A DNA stretch of 64,000 bases. Origin: Mytilus edulis. Its lineage: Eukaryota; Mollusca; Bivalvia; Mytilida; Mytilidae. The DNA is taken from positions 49,629,062-49,693,061 of the forward strand of contig NC_092346.1 in the NCBI RefSeq assembly GCF_963676685.1. Direction: 5' to 3'. How positions within the stretch are numbered: the first letter of the stretch is position 1; every line of letters starts with the position of its first letter. The notes beneath the pieces are model-generated. The model was given only the letters and a program-made list of their open reading frames with translations, was not told the DNA's origin and did no database searches. The position numbers and the translations under genes are program-made. Below are positions 26,001-35,000 of this stretch, one piece after another.

Positions 26001-29000
26001 GTTTTCGCACTATAACTTTAGTTTAAGTAAATTAAAAAATCTATGAAATTTTTACACAAGGTTTGTGACCACAAAAGGAAGGTTGGGATTGATTAAGGGA
26101 GTTTTGGTTCCAACAGTTTAGGAATTAGGGGCCAAAAAAAGGCCCAAATAAGCATTATTCTTGATTTTCGCATAATAACATTAGTATAAGTGAATAGAAA
26201 TCAATAAAACTTAAACACAAGGTTTATGACCACAAAAGGAAGGTTGGGATTGATTTTGGGAGTTGAGGTTCCAACAGTTTAGGAATAAGGGGCCAAAGAG
26301 GGGCCCAAATAAGCATTTTTCTTGGTTTTCGCACCCTAACTTCAGTATAAGTAAATAGAAATCTATGAAATTTAAACACAAGGTTTATGACCATAAAAGG
26401 AAGGTTGGGATTGATTTTGGAAGTTTTGGTTCAAACGGTTTAGGAATAAGGGGCCCAAAGGGTCCAAAATTAAACTTTGTTTGATTCCATCAAAAATTGA
26501 ATCCTTGGGGTTCTTAATTTTTGGTCCCATTTTCAAATTGATCTACATTAAGGTCCAAAGGGTCCAAAATTAAACTAAGTTTGATTTTAACAAAAATTGA
26601 ATCCTTGGGGTTCTTTGATAATTATGCTGAATCTAAACATGTACTTAGATTTTTCATTATGGGCCCAGTTTTCAAGTTTGTCCAAATTGTGGTCCAAAAT
26701 TTAACTTTGTTTGATATCAACAAAAATTGAATCTTTGTGGTTATTTGATATGCTGAATCTAAACATGTACTTAGATTTTTGATTATAGGCCCAGTTTTCA
26801 AGTTGGTCCAAATTGGGGTTCAAAATTAAATTTTGTTTGATTTCAACAAAATTGTATATTTGGGGTTCTTTGATATATGCTTAATCTAATCATGTATTTA
26901 GATTTTTGATGTTTGGGACCGGTTATCAAATTGGTCCACATTGAGGTCTAAAGGATCCAAAATTGAACTTTATTTGATTTCATAAAAAATTGAATTCTTG
27001 GGGTTCTTTGATATGCTGAATCTAACCATGTATTTTGATTTTGGATATTGGACCATAATAGGTAATGTCCAATTTAAAATTTAAAGCTTTTAAGTTTAAG
27101 TTCTGAAACCACATTCATTATGTGTCAGAAACCTTTGTTGTGTCAACTATTTAATCACAATCCAAATTCAGAGCTGTATCAAGCTTGAATGTTGTGTCCA
27201 TACTTGCCCCAATGTTCAGGGTTCGAACTCTGCTATCTTATAAAGCTGCTCCCTGCGGAGCATCTTGTTTTAGGTTCAAATTTCAAAAAAAATATTTTGC
27301 TATTCTCAACGTTTTTTTAACCTTTACATGAATTACGCCCCTATTTTCTGTATCTGTCTCTGTAACCTTTATAAAAGACTGCATTATAATCCCGAGATTT
27401 GGAATGAAACCACTAAGCTGAGAATATTTGCATAAATACAAGATTAATAACAGTAATAATTTGAAGACAAATTCCACACATGGTCTTATTTAATTAAATG
27501 CAACACTAGAAACAGTGCAGTACATACCAATGTTATTTTTCTTTGTAATTATCAATGTTTTCTAGTCCCAACAAGTTGTAATCATTCATGAATACAAGAC
27601 TTTAGTGTCCCATGTGTAAAAAAAGAATAAATTTCTGATGTCCCACGCGTTGTGCACACATTTGATCGATTCAAGGTACAATGGCAAAAACTAAAATAAA
27701 CACTTTTATGGCCGCGCCGCAATTTGGGAGGGGGGAGGGGGCGTTGTAGTAGGTTTAATCCATGTCCGTCAGTACATTAGTCGTCACAAAGTTGATTTCT
27801 ATTTTGCAATTATAGTTTGCCTCAATCAAATCTTATGAAACATGTATACACAATGCTTATTACCACAAAACAGAGATCAAGTTTGAATGTTGTTGGTTAA
27901 CTATAAAGAAATTTCTAAAAGTGACCATTTGATCTTAAGATGTGGTATAATTGTTAATAAGACAACTCTCTACAAGATACCAATGATCATAAGAAAGTAT
28001 CCAGAAGTAAATTTTGTAAAAATAAAATTCAATTTTTTTCCGTATTTTACTTACAAGAGTGCACACGCTGAAATGTCTTGCCTTCTATACTAATCATTGA
28101 TATTATGTTGATAGTCCTAAGTAAAAAGCTAAGCTTTAATACAACTGTCACATAAACTTAACATTAACCAAGATAACTAAACAAAGACCAATGAACCTTG
28201 AAAATGAGGTCAAGGTCAGATGAACCATGCCAGGCAGACATGTACAGCTAAAAATGCCTCTATACAACATATATATAGTTGACCTATTACTTATAGTTTA
28301 AGAAAAATAGACCAAAACACAAAAATTTAACACTGTGCAATGATCCGTGAAAATGAGGTCACGGTCAAATAAAACCTGCGCAACTGACATAAAGATCATA
28401 AAATATTTCCATACACCAAATATAGATGACCTATGGCATATAGTATTAGATAAAAAGACCAAAACTCAAAAACTTAACTTTGACCACTGAACCATGAAAA
28501 TGAGGTCAAGGTCACACGACATCTGCCCGCTAGATAGGTACACCTTACAACCATTCCATACAACATATATAGTAGACCTATTGCATATAGTAGTATAAAA
28601 ATAGACCAAAACACAAAAATTTAACTATAACCACTGAACCATGAAAATGAGGTCAAGGTCAGATGACACCTGTCAGTTGGACATGTACACCTTACAGTCC
28701 TTCCATACACCAAATATACTAGCCCTATTGCTTGTAGTATCTGAGATATGGACTTGACCACCAAAACTTAACCTTGTTCACTGATCCGTGAAATGAGGTC
28801 AAGGTCAGGTGAAAACTGTCTGACAGACATGAGGACCTTTCAAGGTAGGCACATATCAAATATTGTTATCCTATTACTTATAATAAGAGAGAATTCAACA
28901 TTACAAAAAATCTGAACTTTTTTTTCAAGTGGTCACTGAACCATGAAAATGAGGTCAAGGACATTGGACATGTGACTGACGGAAACTTCGTAACATGAGG

Positions 29001-32000
29001 CATCTATATACAAAGTATGAAGCATCCAGGTCTTCCACCTTCTAAAATATAAAGCTTTTAAGAAGTTAGCTAACACCGCCGCCGCCTCCGCCGTAGCCAC
29101 CGCCGGATCACTATCCCTATGTCGAGCTTTCTGCAACAAAAGTTGCAGGCTCGACAATAAATGGACTTATTTTTTTCTGCAGGGAAACATTACATTTACT
29201 CTGTGGTTAAAGTTTTTAGAATTTTAATAACTTTCTCAAACTATCCTGGGCATGCTGGGTTTGTACCAAACTTGGACAGAAGCTTATTTATGATCATAAG
29301 ATAGTAATATCAAGAAGTAAATTTTGTAAAAAGATAAATCCATTTTTTCCGTATTTTACTTTTAAACGGACTTAGATTTTCTTCCAGTTAACATGACATA
29401 CAGTCTGCAGTAAAATTTTTTAAAACATTTATTAGATTCATAAACTATCCTGGATTTTTACCAAACTTGGACAGAAGCTTCTTACAATCAAAAGATAGTA
29501 TCAAGAGGAATATTTAAACCGATTTTTTTCCTCATTTCTGTTGAGCCTGCGATTTACAGCAAAAGTAGGCAAGACACTGGGTTCCGCAGAACCCTTACAA
29601 ATTTATTCTTAAGGCATTCAAATGAATAAAACTTGAGGTTTCCCAAAATCTGACAAAAATCCCAAAACATGACAACTACAATGTACCTTAACTTAGCTCT
29701 GAAGCTAAAACCAAGTTATATCGATGTTATATAAGAAATTTATGAGAGAAAAAAAAATGATTCTATTTATAATCAGGCTCGCCGACCAAACGTTATCTTT
29801 TCAAAAATCTTCATGTATGATATCTTTAAAAAAAACTGAACCTACCCCCCCCCCCCCCCCCCCTTTTTTAACCTTCTAACCCCAATATTACATTATATAT
29901 TACATTTATTGAAAAATCTGAAGGAAAAAACAACAGACAAGACTGTGAGTGAAGCAAAGCATGCAGTTATGTTCCAATTTGAAAATAAACACCCTCTATT
30001 TATGTATTTTTTTACATAAATTTCTATTTATGCAGTTTCAGAGTGGATGTTGCTATGGTTAATATGTGTTTCTGTGGTAACAATTGAAGTCAACAACACT
30101 TGATGATAATAATTTAAAGTTTTTATGTATTTTCTTATCGGTTATGAAAAAATCCTAGACATTTAAGCTCTTAAACTGCAATATTCTGCAAATAAAACTC
30201 CGTTTCCAAGGAAAAAATCGGTTGCTATGGTGATAAAACTGAAGAAAATCCCACGCATTTTTCTATTCAATTTGGTAAAGTAGTATCTAAACTTCATAAC
30301 TACAGTGCTAACTATTCTGTACACATTTGCACTTTTTTGAAAAACACCAGAGAAAATTTGTTAATTTCGAAAAAATCCCAATTTCAGAAATGTTGAAAAT
30401 ATGCATTTTTCACAAAAATTTTCAAAAAAATTACAAATTTGGTTGACATGCAATCTTCACTAAAATGAAGCTTAAACCAAGTTCTATCAATGTTAGATTT
30501 GAACATTAATGAAAAATGCATGATTCTATTCATTATCAGGCTCTGAATTGTGGTGATTTAGCTGTTTTTTGAAAGATTTTACCAAGCTTAACCACCAAAA
30601 AATAGAGTGTCCGTTACCATGACAACCACTCATATTTTCCCACTTAAATTTTTTTTTTGAGCAATATTCATTTACTGCTTCTACTAGGCCAATTATAAAT
30701 AAAATCTGAAACCATCATATATCGCACTCTGCCTGGTTCTTACAAAGAGCTGTACTTAAACAATATATGATACAAGACATTTAATATTTTTGTTTGAGGG
30801 TTGTTTGGTGATCGATGGGTGCATGAGTTTGTAATTAATGACAACTATAATGTCTTCCTTACGTTAATGTTCCTGGGGAGATGATACTGAATTTGATATA
30901 AAAGAAATAAGCAAAAATAAATTATGTATGTGATAGCTTTATATTTTTACACTGTAAAAATGTCATTAGGATAGATTTCAAAGAAACACTTTTAAATTTT
31001 GAGATTATTATCTATATACAACATTCCTAGAAATGTAAATAATGAATCTCACATTTTTTTCCATATTTACATATTCATTGCTCAACAATCACTAAAATAA
31101 GTGTACACAAATATTGATGACATGGATATTGGTGACGTTATCCAATAAAAATGAGTGTTACAACCGATGTTGCATTAGAATAAGTATATACCGTAATAGA
31201 TTTACAATCATAGATTAAGTTTGATTCAATATCATAAAAAGGGAAGAACAATTTTTATGGTCTTTTTTTTCTTTTTAGGCAAGATTAGAAATGATATATG
31301 GAACACACCACACGTAAGTATGAAGTTATATGAACTTGTATGTGTAAATTTTTTAATAAAACAATCACTTATTTCAATACATTCTATGTAAATTTTATAT
31401 ATTTTTGAACAAAATAGAAATCACATGTACATGTAAAAATAATTTTATATCGTAAGATTCTAATGAAATATACCAAAATTATTCATTTTTGCATATGTAT
31501 GTTTTAAGAAAAGGTTGTTTAAAAATTGTTGGCGATCACAAAACATTTTCATAAATTTGAGAATTTTGAGAATTTTGAATTTTAGGGGATACAGAAAAAT
31601 ATATTATAGGAGGGGGGAGTATATTTATATAACTTTAAACTAACCTTAAAGAAATTTAATAAATTATTTTTATGAACTAAATTATTTCTCACAAGAAACT
31701 CACAATTTTGTCCTGCAGTCTAAGTACCGTGCTAATACAGGTTTTTTTATGATTGTAGAAACATGATTATACCTGTGTTTGAAGACAGTATGAGAGAAGC
31801 AATTGCATTCTGGGTAATAGCTTTTTTTTTTTTATTATTGTAGAAAGATGATGATACTACTGTATGAAGAGGGAATGAGGGTTGTTATCCACACATCTAA
31901 CTTGGTAGAAAGAGATTGGTACCAGAAAACTCAAGGGTAACAAATGACATTGTCAGAAATGTTGTATTATGGGAAATGACTTTTTCTTATCATCATCATG

Positions 32001-35000
32001 TAAAACCTGACGATTTAAGCATCACTATTTAGGATGCTGAGGTTACACAAATAAAATGTCTTTGTATATCTTTGTAATTCGTTAATTTAACCTCTAAATG
32101 TGATTTGTTGTAGACAAATATAAAAATAAGGAGATGTGGTATGATTGTCAATGAGATAACTATTCACCAAATGAAGTGGATGTAAGCCTGTTCATGGTAA
32201 TGGTTAAACTAAAGAAAATGTCATGATTTTGATAAATAAAGAAAAGAATGGCCACGACATCAGCATATCATTTATTACGCATGCTTTTGTTAAAAGAAAA
32301 GAATGGCCACGACATTAGCATATCATTTATTAATCATGCTTTTGTTAAAATGTCTTTAATTGATGAATTTAATTATTTATTCTTTTTTAGAATGTGGATA
32401 AGTCCATTATTTCCAAAGTTAAAGAAAGAGGAGAATAAAAGTAATTACTCTAGAGGGGAGTCACCAACAAACTTCAAGAAAGATTTGTTAGACTATATAG
32501 GATCATATAAAGCCTACCAACTGAAGGACTGGCAACAACATATAGCAGACCATGATATGTCTGGTGCTAAGTATGTTCCTTAAAGTTCCTTAATCACAAT
32601 ATACAATATGTTATTCCTGAAGATTTAATTTTGTATCTCATATGATAACACAGTTAAAGTAAGGTTTAACTATAAATTTACTGCAGTACAATCTGTTTTC
32701 ACAAAAATTACCTTAAGCAGATACTGTTGATTTATTGTTTGTTGAAAACCAATTTGCTAGAATTATTGATTAAAGGTAAATCACGAATTTAAAAGGTCAT
32801 GAAAGTACATGTTTTCTAAAGGCTTGTAAGCCAACTGTGGCAAATCCAGTATATTTTTTCCTCAATCCAGGAAAATTGGTATCAGGATAATAAATGAATC
32901 CAAAGTAGTATGAACATTTCTGATTTCAAACAACATGCACCTATAAAACGCACTATTATATCTTTATTTAAACACCTATTCTGTCACATATTTGTGCAAA
33001 ATTCAAAGGATGTTGTTAAAGAACACTAAAATAAGCAGACTTTTGTTTCAGAGTAGTTATAATTGGTTCATCACCAGGCAGACATATGGCAGAAAATAAA
33101 CACAAATTTGGCCACATGAGACTACGCAAAGTTTTAAACACACATGGACCACCAAAAGACTTTGTGAAATCTTGGCCTGTGATTGGTCAGTATTCCAGTA
33201 TTGGATCCTTAGGAGCAACTAAAGAGGCATGGCTTGCTACAGAGTTCTTACAGTCACTGGCAACTGTAGAGGGATCTAGTTGTGTACCATTAGCATCAAT
33301 AAATCTGAAACTTGTAGGTCATTAATACATTTTAATAAGGTTATTTAATCTAGCTCAATATAGATATATTTTCATCACAGATTTAATGTTTTTATAAACA
33401 TAAAGGTCTAGTTTTGGGAATGCTTGATAATAGCTTTTTACATTCAATTGCGGGTTTGTTGTGTGTATAGAGATACTGGAATAATTTCTTTTGAAGTATT
33501 ATGTTGTCTCTCTAGATTTTTCATTTCTTTTTTAACTGGGCTGAAACATACACCATAGTCTTTCTGTATACTGATGAAGTAGTGATGTCACAGTTTCTTT
33601 TAAAACCATAATTTTTTAAACCATTTTGAATTCTTTCTTTTTTTTCCTAAAGGTATGATTTAAAAAAGTTCAGAAGGTTATCTTTCAAAAAGGAAAAAAG
33701 GATTTTACATGGCTAACCCTATCTATAATTATAGAATTTACATCAAAAGATAATTTAAGATAAGTTCTGAATGTTATCTTTATAAGACGAAAAAGGGATT
33801 TTGCATAACCTACCCTATTTAACTATAGACTTCTCAACATACAAAAGATCTTGCAAGTTACAATTCAAAGGATAACACTCCAAGAATAAAAAAATTACCA
33901 GTAAAATATTTTTTATGGCTAATGTTCAAAATTTATTTTAGATATTTCCTACAAAAGATAATGTAAGATGCAGTTTAGAAGGCTATCCTGCTGGAGCCTC
34001 TATTCCATATAGTATTAATGTTGCCAAGAAACAAACATATCTTACTTCTTACTTCCAGTAAGTAAATCTACATTATAGAATTTTTTTTATCAGGGACAGG
34101 GAGTCACCATTTGTTTTACCCAACATCAAAATGCCAATATTAAAAAAGGCTATTGGGTTTTATCAATCCAAGTTAACTAAGCAAAATTTATCTGCACAAC
34201 TATAAATATCTAAATTTCTATTGATTCTGAGACTTAGTGAAGTGATGATTTTTTCAGGGGCGTTTGTAGTGATTTTATTTTTTTTGTATGATAGTTTCAG
34301 TCAGAATTAGGATAAAAGCCACTATTAATGTCTGTATCATCATCAAAAGTAAGGTTGAAAAATTATCAATGAAATATTTTTCATATATCATTCTGTTCTA
34401 CATGTATGTGGCAGAAGATTCATTTAAAATAGTTTTTAAAAATACAAAATAAGATGTACGCATGTGGTTCCTTTTGTTTAATGTAACATTATTATTGAAT
34501 TGTTAAGCCTATAATGTTGCATCAGAGTTTAGTATTGTTTAGGTCATTTTTTTCTGTTTGGGTCAAAATTTACAATTTTCCAAACATTACAATTACAGCC
34601 ATTGGATATCTAAAGGAAGAGGAAGAAGTAGAGCAATGCCACATATCAAGTCATATTGTCGACCTTCACCTTCATCACAGGAAGTGGCCTGGTTCCTTGT
34701 TACAAGGTATTATTAAATGTGTGTGTAAGGGTAAAGCAGAAAATTTCTTCATTATTGTTATTAATTACAACAAATGTATTTATTAGTTATTTCTTAGAAA
34801 AACCTGAAAAATTTTGTTACATTAAAAACTAAAATAAAAAGATTTTCAATCAAAGTCAGCTAGCTCTCTAAACATTCAGTAGTGATTATACAATTACATT
34901 ACTGCCTTTACTGGACTTGTCAATAAGTATTGTTTTGATAGAAAATTAAAAGTTATGACTTGAATATCTTTGGTCTCAAGGTCAACAAATTGATTTGAAT

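Noticed and set aside
27215-27245. B-box-like GGGTTCGAACTC
   Set aside because: It is part of the conserved end of the 161-bp-module family; the second copy has GGGTTCAACCTC and no tRNA fold.
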